A stretch of 64,000 bases of DNA from the NCBI RefSeq assembly GCF_003217775.1, contig NZ_QJVJ01000018.1, positions 1 to 64,000 of the forward strand, read 5' to 3'. The first letter of the stretch is position 1. Each line of letters begins with the position of its first letter. This document shows, in pieces, positions 24,325 to 32,031 of this stretch. The translations under genes and the position numbers were made by a program. The stretch is from Paenibacillus flagellatus (lineage in GTDB: Bacteria; Bacillota; Bacilli; Paenibacillales; NBRC-103111). A model generated the notes under the pieces. The model was not told the DNA's origin. It saw only the letters and a list, made by a program, of their open reading frames with translations, and ran no database searches.

Positions 24325-25386
24325 ATGAGCCAAACGACTAAAATCGCCGTCGTCGGCGCCGGCTCCATCTCCGAGAGCCATCTGAAATCGTACGCCTCCA
24401 ACCCGCAGGCGGAGCTGTACGCGATTTGCGACTTGAACGAGGAGCGCGCCCGCGCGAAAGCCGAGAAGTACAATATCCCGAACGTTTACACGGACTATAA
24501 CGAAATGCTGAAAGACCCGGCCATCGAAGCGATCAGCATCTGCACGTGGAACAACAGCCACGCGCCGATCAGCATCGCCGCCTTGAACGCCGGCAAGCAC
24601 GTGCTGTGCGAGAAGCCGCTTTGCAAGACGGTCGAGGAAGCGCTGGCCGTCCAAGAGGCGGTCCGCCGAAGCGGCAAAACGCTCCAAGTCGGCTTCGTCC
24701 GCCGGTACGCGTCGAACACGCGGATCGTCAAGGAATATATCGACAACGGCGATTTCGGCGAGCTTTATTACGCCAAGGCGACCTGCATCCGCCGGCTCGG
24801 CAATCCGGGCGGCTGGTTCTCCGACATCGAGCGCTCGGGCGGCGGCCCGCTCATCGACTTGGGCGTTCACGTCATCGACTTGTGCTGGTACTTGATGGGC
24901 CGTCCGAAGGTGAAAAGCGTCAGCGGCAATACGTACCGCAAGCTCGGCAACCGGTCGAACGTGAAAAACTTGAGCTATTACAAAGCGGCCGACTACAACG
25001 CGGAGCATAACGACGTGGAAGATTTGGCGAACGCGGTCATCCGCTTCGAGAACGGCGCTTCGCTGCTTGTCGACGTCAGCTTCACGCTGCATGCGAAGAA
25101 GGACGAAATTTCCGTCAAGCTGTTCGGAGAAAAGGGCGGCTTCGAGGTCGAGCCCGAGCTCGCGATCGTGACGGAGAAGTACGATACGATTCTGAACGTC
25201 ACGCCGCAGGTCAACAACTTGTCGTTCGACTTCGTAAGCGGCTTCCAGGACGAGATCGATCATTTCATCGGCGTCTGCCGCGGCGAGCGCGAGACGCTCA
25301 GCCCGGTCGAGGACGGCGTCGAAATGATGAAAATTCTTTGCGGCATTTACGAATCCGCGGAGAAGGGCGTCGAAGTCCGCTTCTAA
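24325..25386 (+). CDS. Gfo/Idh/MocA family NAD(P)-dependent oxidoreductase
   Basis: A 353-residue dehydrogenase. Residues 1-120 are the Rossmann domain (KIAVVGAGSISESHLKSY) with the family motif HVLCEKPLCKTVEEAL (EKP signature). The C-terminal alpha/beta domain contains GGGPLIDLGVHVIDLCWYLMG with the catalytic His. Family members oxidise sugars, inositols and related compounds. GAGGTG lies 10 nt before the ATG at 24325; an in-frame GTG at 24313 lacks an SD. It is second in the operon with the FAD oxidoreductase. Confidence 0.93.
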   Translation: MSQTTKIAVVGAGSISESHLKSYASNPQAELYAICDLNEERARAKAEKYNIPNVYTDYNEMLKDPAIEAISICTWNNSHAPISIAALNAGKHVLCEKPLCKTVEEALAVQEAVRRSGKTLQVGFVRRYASNTRIVKEYIDNGDFGELYYAKATCIRRLGNPGGWFSDIERSGGGPLIDLGVHVIDLCWYLMGRPKVKSVSGNTYRKLGNRSNVKNLSYYKAADYNAEHNDVEDLANAVIRFENGASLLVDVSFTLHAKKDEISVKLFGEKGGFEVEPELAIVTEKYDTILNVTPQVNNLSFDFVSGFQDEIDHFIGVCRGERETLSPVEDGVEMMKILCGIYESAEKGVEVRF

Positions 25387-25427
25387 GAGGCCGTTGCCGA
25401 AGGCATCGGCGTATGGCTTGACCGTTC

Positions 25428-25468
25428 GAACGAAAAAGCTGCCCGTCCGCCGGGCAGCTTCTTCGTTC
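25428..25468. terminator. bidirectional intrinsic terminator
   Basis: GAACGAA and TTCGTTC outer arms enclose AGCTGCCCG/CGGGCAGCT, a stem of about 17 bp with a small internal loop. It sits between the oxidoreductase operon and the convergent CUT1 operon and can serve both. Confidence 0.88.
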
Positions 25469-25489
25469 TTATTTCCTTTCCCCTCTCGT

Positions 25490-26371
25490 TTACCCCTTCA
25501 ACGCCCCCACCATCACGCCTTTGACGAAATACTTTTGCACGAACGGGTAGACGCACAGGATCGGGATCGTCGCGACCATGATCGTCGCGTACTTGATCGT
25601 CTCTCCGACCTGGAACCGCTCGGCGGCGTCGGCGCCCTGCGCCATGCTGTCGGTCGAGTTGGCGATCAATATTTCGCGCAGCGTCAGCTGCAGCGGGTAC
25701 AAGTCCCGGTTCTGGATGAACACGGAGGCGTAAAACCAGCCGTTCCATTTCTCCACCGCGTAATACAGCGTCATGACGGCCAGCACCGGCATCGACAGCG
25801 GCAGCACGATGCGGAACAATATCGTGAAATGGTGCGCCCCGTCCATTTTCGCCGACTCCTCCAAACTTTCCGGAATCGCCATGAACGCCGTCCGCATGAT
25901 GATCAGGTTGAACGTATTGACGGAGAACGGGATGACGGTCGACCAGAGCGAATCGACGAGTCCGACGTTTTTCACGATCAAGTAAAGCGGGATCAAGCCC
26001 CCGTTGAAAAACATCGTCAGCACGATGACGAACAGGAACGGCTTGTTCCACAGCACGTTGCGGCGCGACAGCACGTACGCGGCCAAGGCGGTCATGAACA
26101 GGTTGACGGCGACGCCCGCAATCAGAATGAACAGCGTATTGCGGTAGCCGGTCAAGATGCCCGGATTGGCGAACACGCTCTTGTACGCCTCCAGGCTGAA
26201 GCCGAGCGGCCGGACGAGCAGCCCCTTATGGACGACGAGCCGGGCGGCGTCGCTTAACGAGGCGAACGCAACGTACAGCAGCGGATACAGCGTAACCGCG
26301 GCGAGCGCGAGCAGCGCGGCGTAGACGGCGACGTCGAACAGCCGATCGAATGCGGTTTGCCTGAGCTTCAT
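25490..26371 (-). CDS. CUT1 carbohydrate ABC permease (LplC/YtcP-like), system A
   Basis: A 293-residue inner-membrane permease with six helices. The cytoplasmic EAA loop reads EESAKMDGAHHFTILFRIVLPLSMP, in part EESAKMDGAHHFTILFRIV (about residues 185-205), which docks to the ATPase. The C-terminus YPFVQKYFVKGVMVGALKG is typical of LplC/YtcP-type MalG homologues. It is last in the operon SBP-permease-permease. No ATPase gene is in the operon, so a shared MsmX-type ATPase is expected elsewhere. Substrate unknown, probably an oligosaccharide. Confidence 0.93.
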   Translation of the reverse strand: MKLRQTAFDRLFDVAVYAALLALAAVTLYPLLYVAFASLSDAARLVVHKGLLVRPLGFSLEAYKSVFANPGILTGYRNTLFILIAGVAVNLFMTALAAYVLSRRNVLWNKPFLFVIVLTMFFNGGLIPLYLIVKNVGLVDSLWSTVIPFSVNTFNLIIMRTAFMAIPESLEESAKMDGAHHFTILFRIVLPLSMPVLAVMTLYYAVEKWNGWFYASVFIQNRDLYPLQLTLREILIANSTDSMAQGADAAERFQVGETIKYATIMVATIPILCVYPFVQKYFVKGVMVGALKG

Positions 26372-26384
26372 CGGGCTCCCCCTT

Positions 26385-27347
26385 TCACCATAAGCTGTGT
26401 TCGTTCACTCTGCGGCTTATATAGTTGGCCGATACGAGCAGGAGCAGATTGATGACCGAGTTGAACAGGCCGACGGCCGCGCTGTAGCTCCAGCCGAATT
26501 CGAGCAGTCCCTTGCGGTACACGAATGACGAGACGACATCCGCCGTATCGTAAATGGCCGGATTGTACAGCAGAATGATTTTCTCGAAGCCGACGTTCAG
26601 CAAATTTCCCATCCGCAGGATGAACATGATCATGACGGTCGGCATGATGCCGGGAATCGTAATGCTCCACATTTGCTGCAGCCGGTTCGCCCCGTCGATC
26701 CGGGCCGCCTCGTACTGCTCCTGGTCGATCGTCATGAGCGCCGCGATGTAGATGATCGACTCCCATCCGACCCGCTGCCATATTTCCGACAGCACGTAGA
26801 TGAAGCGGAACCATTCCGGCTTTTGCAGCATCGCTTGGCCGTCGTAGCCGAACGACGTCAGCATCCCGTTGACGATGCCCCCGCTGTTCGTAAATTCCTT
26901 GATCATGCCGCAGATGACGACGAGCGAGATGAAATACGGCATGTACGTGACGGTCTGGATGAACCGCTTGAACAGCCGGTGCCGAACTTCGTTGATGAGC
27001 AGCGCCAGCACGATCGGCGCCGGAAACTCGAACGCCAGCGTCAGCAGGCTGATGACGACCGTGTTTTTCAAAATGCGCCAAAAGTAGTAGCTTTCGAAAA
27101 AGTCGCGAAAATGGGCGAAGCCGACCCATTCGCTGCCGAGGATGCCTTTCATCGGGCTGTAGTCCTTGAAGGCGATCGTCGCTCCGTACATCGGCGCGTA
27201 GTGGAAGACGACGTAATAGACGAGCACCGGAACCATCATGACGTACAAATATTTATTGAGCGCAAAATCGCGGACGAGCCGCTTCTTGAAGCCCGTTCGG
27301 ACCGCCGGAGACGCGTCGGCGGGCCGGGCCGGCGCACGTGTGGCCAT
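26385..27347 (-). CDS. CUT1 carbohydrate ABC permease (LplB/YteP-like), system A
   Basis: A 320-residue six-helix permease. The N-terminus has the LplB-type block (NKYLYVMMVPVLVYYVVFHYAPMYG, in part YLYVMMVPVLVYYVVFHYAP) and GATIAFKDYSPMKGILGSEWVG. The EAA loop reads EQYEAARIDGANRLQQMWSITIPG, in part YEAARIDGANRLQQMWSITI. It pairs with the LplC-like permease 13 nt downstream. The SD is AGGGCGG or AAGGGAAAGGAGG before the ATG. Confidence 0.93.
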   Translation of the reverse strand: MATRAPARPADASPAVRTGFKKRLVRDFALNKYLYVMMVPVLVYYVVFHYAPMYGATIAFKDYSPMKGILGSEWVGFAHFRDFFESYYFWRILKNTVVISLLTLAFEFPAPIVLALLINEVRHRLFKRFIQTVTYMPYFISLVVICGMIKEFTNSGGIVNGMLTSFGYDGQAMLQKPEWFRFIYVLSEIWQRVGWESIIYIAALMTIDQEQYEAARIDGANRLQQMWSITIPGIMPTVMIMFILRMGNLLNVGFEKIILLYNPAIYDTADVVSSFVYRKGLLEFGWSYSAAVGLFNSVINLLLLVSANYISRRVNEHSLW

Positions 27348-27380
27348 CGGCCGCCCTCCTTTCCCTTGTCCGGCGGCGCA

Positions 27381-29015
27381 TTACCGCTTATTGTACCGGT
27401 CGAGCGCGGACTTCTGGATGTCGATCGCCCGGTCGATCTTGAGCGACTTCATCTTGTCGACGTACTTCTCGAAGCTGTCGAGCGGCTCGGTGCCGAGCAC
27501 GATTTTGAGCGTCATCTCGTCGACGAGCGTGTCGATGTCGGTCATGATTTTGGCGTATTCCGAGCTTTCCTCCGGCGTCGGCGTAATCGGAGGCAGCTGA
27601 TGCTTGGCCATGTCCGTCTTCTGCCACACCTGAATCGCCTCGCGCTGCTCGGGCAGCGCCAAATATTGCTCGATGTACCGTTTGTCCTGCACGAACGGGC
27701 CGTTGTAATTGCTGCGGAAGTACATCGACATCGCTTGGGCGGGCGCAAGCTTATCCGGATTTTTCATGATGAGGTCGGTATATTTCGGATAGCCGTTCTC
27801 CATCTTGTAGCTGACGCCCTCCGTGCCGAAGTTGAAGAAGAGGTGCCCTTCCTCGCCGTAGCCGTAATCCAGCATCTTGGCCGCAAGCTCGGCGTTTTTG
27901 CTCGTGGCCGTTATCGCGACAAGCCCTTGCTGCGAGAACGGCTGCTCCCGCTGGCCGAACTTCGGCGTATCGCCCTTGTTCACGACCGGGTACGGGGCGG
28001 CGACGAGCTTCGCCTTCGGATCTTTCGCCGTGACGAGCGGCTGCCACTTCCCGATGCCGCCGCCGGCGTTGCCGACGGTCGCCCCCGTCGCTCCGGAGGC
28101 GATGTTCGCGTCCAGCGCCTTCGTATCGACCGTCGCGATGTTTTTGTCCAGCAGCCCCTCCGCGTACCAGCTTCGGAATAGCGCCAGGAAATCTTTGAAG
28201 CCTTTCTCCGCCGGACCGAACTTGATCTGTCCCCCGTCCAAATAAAAGCCGCGCGTGACGCCGAAGGCGCCTACGAACGCGCCCGAGCCGAATTCGTTGA
28301 ATATTCTCGGCTTGCTCGTGACGGATATCGGCGCGGCCGCCCCCTTCTTCTCCTTGAACGCCCGCAGCATCGCCGTCCATTCGTCGATCGTCGTCGGCAC
28401 CGGCAGGCCGAGCTCGTCGAGCCAATCTTTGCGGACGATCGGCCCTTGGTACACCATCAGCACGTCGTCGCCGCGTATGAACGGAAAGACGTAGTAGCTG
28501 CCGCTGTCCGTTTTGATCATCTTGTCGACATCGGGGTGCTCCTTCAAATACTTTTTCAAGTTCGGCGCGTGCTTGTCGATCAAATCGTTCAGCTTCAAGA
28601 TGTAGCCGTCCTTGATCGCCTTCTCCGGCCCGCCCGGGAAGCCGACGAAGTTGTACTCGATCATGTCGGGCAAATTGCCGGAGGCGAGCATGACGTTCAG
28701 CGCCTCCTTCGCCTGATTGGTCGGAGCCGTCGTAAATTTGAGCGGAACGCCGGTACGCTTCTGCCATTCCTGGAAAAACGGCACCTCGCCGTGCGCCGCC
28801 TTGACACCGGTTAAGTTGCCCGGCAGCTCCGCCCAATACGTGAGCGTCTTGTCCGTCTGGATCGGATAGACGGTCGCGCTTCCGCCTTGGGGGGCGCTTG
28901 GCGCGGCCGCCCCGTCGGACGCGGGCTTTGTCCCGCCGGAGCAAGCGGCGATCGTGACGCCCAGCAGGCCGGTTGCGACCAGCGCGGCTGCCCGTGTGCT
29001 AGTCCGGATTCTCAT
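27381..29015 (-). CDS. extracellular solute-binding protein (CUT1 lipoprotein), system A
   Basis: A 544-residue lipoprotein. The signal peptide MRIRTSTRAAALVATGLLGV ends in a lipobox (TIAACSGG) with Cys near residue 24, followed by a Gly/Ala/Ser linker. The fold is a family-1-type SBP of the long LplA-like kind (QEWQKRTGVPLKFTTAPTNQ; LNVMLASGNLPDMIEY). ATG at 29015 is preferred over the in-frame ATG at 29036 because of the signal peptide; AGGAGG lies 12 nt upstream, separated by the palindrome GTCTTCCGAAGAC. It heads the three-gene operon and captures the sugar for the two permeases. Confidence 0.92.
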   Translation of the reverse strand: MRIRTSTRAAALVATGLLGVTIAACSGGTKPASDGAAAPSAPQGGSATVYPIQTDKTLTYWAELPGNLTGVKAAHGEVPFFQEWQKRTGVPLKFTTAPTNQAKEALNVMLASGNLPDMIEYNFVGFPGGPEKAIKDGYILKLNDLIDKHAPNLKKYLKEHPDVDKMIKTDSGSYYVFPFIRGDDVLMVYQGPIVRKDWLDELGLPVPTTIDEWTAMLRAFKEKKGAAAPISVTSKPRIFNEFGSGAFVGAFGVTRGFYLDGGQIKFGPAEKGFKDFLALFRSWYAEGLLDKNIATVDTKALDANIASGATGATVGNAGGGIGKWQPLVTAKDPKAKLVAAPYPVVNKGDTPKFGQREQPFSQQGLVAITATSKNAELAAKMLDYGYGEEGHLFFNFGTEGVSYKMENGYPKYTDLIMKNPDKLAPAQAMSMYFRSNYNGPFVQDKRYIEQYLALPEQREAIQVWQKTDMAKHQLPPITPTPEESSEYAKIMTDIDTLVDEMTLKIVLGTEPLDSFEKYVDKMKSLKIDRAIDIQKSALDRYNKR

Positions 29016-29090
29016 GTCTTCGGAAGACCTCCTCATTCTGCCGGTCTCGGACCGGAGCGATTTCGAGACGAATCTCGCGCCTTCATCATA

Positions 29091-29104
29091 AGACACCGCT
29101 TACA
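29091..29104 (-). promoter_or_regulatory. candidate cre (CcpA) site upstream of system A
   Basis: The minus strand reads TGTAAGCGGTGTCT, matching the cre consensus TGWAANCGNTNWCA at all but the last fixed position. It lies 76 bp before the SBP start, consistent with glucose repression of this transporter. Confidence 0.6.
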
Positions 29105-29180
29105 TGACGGAAATCGGCAATACCTCGAATCGGATCGCGAAAACGTACGCCAGCCATCTCGAAAATCGCCAATTCGATCT

Positions 29181-31508
29181 TCAATTTGTCGAGCTTTCCT
29201 TGTATAACCCCGGCGTGACGCCCTCGTACCGCTTGAAGACGCGGATGAACGCGTTCACGTCATGGAAGCCTACGCGCCTCGCCACGTCGGACACGCTGTT
29301 CCTTCCTTCGCGGATGAGCCGCTTCGCTTCGGTCAGACGAGCCCGGTTGATTCGCTCGAGCAGCCCTTCCCCCGTCTGATCCTTATACAGCTTGGAGACG
29401 TACGCCGGCTTCAGTCCGAAGTGAGCCCCGATCGTCGAGACGTTCAAGTCCGGATCGGCGAACCGCTCGTCGATAAAAACGGACACCTGCTCCGCCAGCT
29501 CGCGGATCGCCCGCTGCCGCGACTCCTCGATGTTCCGCTTCCGTTTCGCACCCGCCGCTTCGCAAAAGGCACGCAGCAGCTCGGTCATCTGCCGTCGCAT
29601 CTCGGGAATCGTCTCGCACGACGCCAGCCGCTCGATCCGCTTCGCATCGTGCGGCGCCTCCTCCTCCGGCAGCGCGCCCGCCTCCCCCGCCGCCTTGACG
29701 AGCGTACCGACCAGGTCGAACAGAAGACAGCGGGCGAGCGGCAGCGGCATGACCGGAGACGCGAAGTTGCGCTCGATGATGTCGTCCAGCGTCCGGCGCG
29801 CTTTCGGAAAGTCGCCCGTCCTTACGTAATTGATGAGCTGCCGCTCGACCTCCAGCGGATAATCGTAGCCGCTCTCCCGCCCCTCGGTCATCCGGGCCCG
29901 CAAATCGCCGTACGACAATATTTCGTCCCGGCCCATGACGAGCTTGTATTCCATCGCGTCGAGCGCCTCCGCATAGGCCTGCGGAATGCCCGCGACGGTT
30001 CGGTGGACGCCGCCGATCGAGACGGACAGCCGTATCCGGTATTGCGACGATAGAAACTGCCGAATATCGTTCGCGATGGCGTACAGCTCCTCGTTCCGGC
30101 GGTCGCCTCCTTCCGGATGCAGACAGATCAGGCAGACGAGCGTCTCGTCGATCTCCGTCACATAGGCGCGATGAAGCCGGCCGGCGACCTCCTCCGTCAC
30201 GTTCGTCACGATAAAGTGGATCAGCTTGAGCTTCTCGTTCCGGTCGTCTCCCGGTATCCACTCCGCCAGCGACTCGACGTCCTCGATATACAGCGCCATG
30301 ACGCCGAATTCGTCGGAGTCGAACCGCATGCCGAAGGCGGCCAGCGATTCGTCGACGGGCGTCCGGCCGTCCAGCCTGCCCTTGAGCAGGCGCGCGATGA
30401 AGTGCGACCGGACGATGTCGCGCTGCTGCTTCATGCCGCTGCGCAGCCGGTCCATCTCCTCGTAAGCGCCGACGATCGCTTCCTGGATGACATGAAACTC
30501 GTTGTACGTCCCTTGCCGCCGCGACGACGATTTGGCGCCGAGCGACTGAACGAGGCGGCGAACGGGATTGTAGTTTTTGCGAAGAAAAAACGCGGTCAGC
30601 GCCAGCCCGCCGAGCACGCTGATCGCGATGCTCAGGTCGGTTACGCGGCGGACGAGCCGGACCTTTTCCCAAAAAATGCGGCTCGGCACGATCGAGACGT
30701 ACTTGAGCTTCGAGCTGCCGGAGGTCACATATGAAATTTCGTAGCCTCGCTCCCCGTCGCTCCATAGGAAAGGACCTTCTTGGCCGTTCAGCCGGTCGAC
30801 GAGGCCCGCCGGTAACGCCTCGTCCGAGCTCGAGACGAGCACCTCGTTGCGTTCGTTCAGGATGGCGACATGTCCTTTGCTGTACAGCTCCAGCTGCTGG
30901 ACGGCGCCGAGGATGCGGCTTTGATCGATCATGACGACGTTGGCCCCGACGGGCTCTCCGCTATCGGACGAGTAGGCGGAGATGTAGGCTACCGTCGGCT
31001 TCATCGTCCCCTCCTCGGTAACCCGTATCGCCGGGATGTAGCCGGGCGACCGGCGGCCGTCGACCAGCGATTGCCATCGTTCGAAAGAAAGCGCTTCACT
31101 TCGATGAAGCAGCTCGTACCCGAACGCGTCGCTCCTATAGACGTTCGGGAGCATGACGAGACGGTCGCCGGCCAAATGAATGTAAAATAAGTCGATCTGG
31201 GAAAAGGACGTTTTGTAGAGGTTCAAATCTTGGGTGATTTGATGCAAGTCGTAGTAGAAGTCGTTGGGGTAGTATAAATATTTGTTGGAATAGAGCAGCT
31301 GTCTCACTTTGACGTTCCAGGTCAGCTCGAAGTTGAGCCGTTTCATCGTTTCGAATTGATTGTCCATCGCCTCGCGAAACTGGTTCATCAGCGCCTCGTT
31401 CGCCTGGTGCGTTTCGCGCTCCAGCATGCGGCTCGACAGCATGTAGACGAGCCCGCTCAAGCAGACGGGAAAGAGCAGGACGACCACGTAGGAAATCAGC
31501 CAGGTCAC
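29181..31508 (-). CDS. membrane-bound AraC family regulator (YesS-like)
   Basis: A one-component regulator of about 775 residues. An N-terminal membrane helix (WLISYVVVLLFPVCLSGLVY), an extracellular dCache-like sensor (about residues 30-290), a second helix (LSIAISVLGGLALTAFFLRK, about 295), a cytoplasmic middle region and a C-terminal AraC HTH pair (LNVSTIGAHFGLKPAYVSKL, SVSDVARRVGFHDVNAFIRV) are visible. It likely senses the sugar outside and activates system A next to it. No ATG fits the start: GTG at 31508 has a weak GGAAG, while a CTG at 31544 has the far better GGAAGGGGG 7 nt upstream. The start is uncertain. Confidence 0.85.
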   Translation of the reverse strand: MTWLISYVVVLLFPVCLSGLVYMLSSRMLERETHQANEALMNQFREAMDNQFETMKRLNFELTWNVKVRQLLYSNKYLYYPNDFYYDLHQITQDLNLYKTSFSQIDLFYIHLAGDRLVMLPNVYRSDAFGYELLHRSEALSFERWQSLVDGRRSPGYIPAIRVTEEGTMKPTVAYISAYSSDSGEPVGANVVMIDQSRILGAVQQLELYSKGHVAILNERNEVLVSSSDEALPAGLVDRLNGQEGPFLWSDGERGYEISYVTSGSSKLKYVSIVPSRIFWEKVRLVRRVTDLSIAISVLGGLALTAFFLRKNYNPVRRLVQSLGAKSSSRRQGTYNEFHVIQEAIVGAYEEMDRLRSGMKQQRDIVRSHFIARLLKGRLDGRTPVDESLAAFGMRFDSDEFGVMALYIEDVESLAEWIPGDDRNEKLKLIHFIVTNVTEEVAGRLHRAYVTEIDETLVCLICLHPEGGDRRNEELYAIANDIRQFLSSQYRIRLSVSIGGVHRTVAGIPQAYAEALDAMEYKLVMGRDEILSYGDLRARMTEGRESGYDYPLEVERQLINYVRTGDFPKARRTLDDIIERNFASPVMPLPLARCLLFDLVGTLVKAAGEAGALPEEEAPHDAKRIERLASCETIPEMRRQMTELLRAFCEAAGAKRKRNIEESRQRAIRELAEQVSVFIDERFADPDLNVSTIGAHFGLKPAYVSKLYKDQTGEGLLERINRARLTEAKRLIREGRNSVSDVARRVGFHDVNAFIRVFKRYEGVTPGLYKESSTN

Positions 31509-31581
31509 CCATACGCTTCCGTTTGTTCCGATCTTGAATCGCAGAACGAATCCCCCTTCCGCCCATAGGTTTACCGCTTTT

Positions 31582-31611
31582 ATTGTAGCGGGTACGAAGG
31601 CCGTCTGTCCA
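31582..31611 (-). promoter_or_regulatory. promoter of the YesS-like regulator
   Basis: On the minus strand TGGACA (31611-31606), an 18-nt spacer and TACAAT (31587-31582) give a leader of about 30 nt to the CTG candidate or 66 nt to the GTG candidate start. Confidence 0.6.
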
Positions 31612-31626
31612 AACGAGTTTTGCGAT

Positions 31627-31641
31627 TGATAATAATTATCA
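31627..31641. promoter_or_regulatory. perfect 7-1-7 Fur-box-like palindrome
   Basis: TGATAATAATTATCA equals the Bacillus Fur box core TGATAATNATTATCA exactly. PerR and Zur boxes differ at fixed positions (TTATAAT, TCGTAAT). It sits 16 bp upstream of the -35 of the YesS-like regulator and 70 bp downstream of the DUF1540 gene, with no siderophore or iron gene adjacent. Confidence 0.6.
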
Positions 31642-31667
31642 TTCTTGGCAACACTGTAGGCAACGGG

Positions 31668-31700
31668 CAAAAAGAAAGAGGGAAGTTGCCGCTCCCCTCT
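31668..31700 (-). terminator. intrinsic terminator after the DUF1540 gene
   Basis: On the minus strand AGAGGG-GAG and CTT-CCCTCT arms pair across a short loop and are followed by TTTCTTTTTG (31676-31668), 10 nt after the DUF1540 stop. Confidence 0.75.
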
Positions 31701-31710
31701 CGCCCTTGCG

Positions 31711-31866
31711 TCAAATTTTCGGTTCGAACGTCTTGCAGTCGGTTTCTTCGGAGTTGCGGGCGTGGTTGCCGCGGTGACTGACGACATAAATCGACGAGGC
31801 GCTGCACTTGTTGCCGTTCGCCCAATATTTGCACGAGTTCACTTCGCACAATACGTCTTTGGCCAT
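31711..31866 (-). CDS. DUF1540 small cysteine-rich protein
   Basis: A 51-residue protein with the DUF1540 pattern: AKDVLCEVNSCKYWANGNKC at the N-terminus and ETDCKTFEPKI at the end, with four Cys likely to bind a metal. Family members are common in spore-forming Firmicutes and their function is unknown. A strong SD (GGAGGTGAG) precedes the ATG at 31866. It is monocistronic between its own terminator and that of the upstream SBP gene. A TATAAA -10 candidate lies near 31912 on the minus strand. Confidence 0.92.
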   Translation of the reverse strand: MAKDVLCEVNSCKYWANGNKCSASSIYVVSHRGNHARNSEETDCKTFEPKI

Positions 31867-31954
31867 GGCGCGATTCTCACCTCCCTTCCTCCTAAGGGTG
31901 GTGTACCGGCCTTCCTTTTATACGCTTCGCGGCGATTTTGCCCGCCCAAAGCCG

Positions 31955-31989
31955 AAAAACCGCCGTTCGCCTGCGGGCGAACGACGGTT
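31955..31989 (-). terminator. intrinsic terminator after SBP of system B
   Basis: AACCG-CGTTCGCC and GGGCGAACG-CGGTT arms form a long stem with one mismatch. On the minus strand five T residues follow. It lies 43 nt after the SBP stop. Confidence 0.85.
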
Positions 31990-32031
31990 CTTTTCGGTTC
32001 TCCTGATTCTCTACTATCCGGTTCGTTCTTC

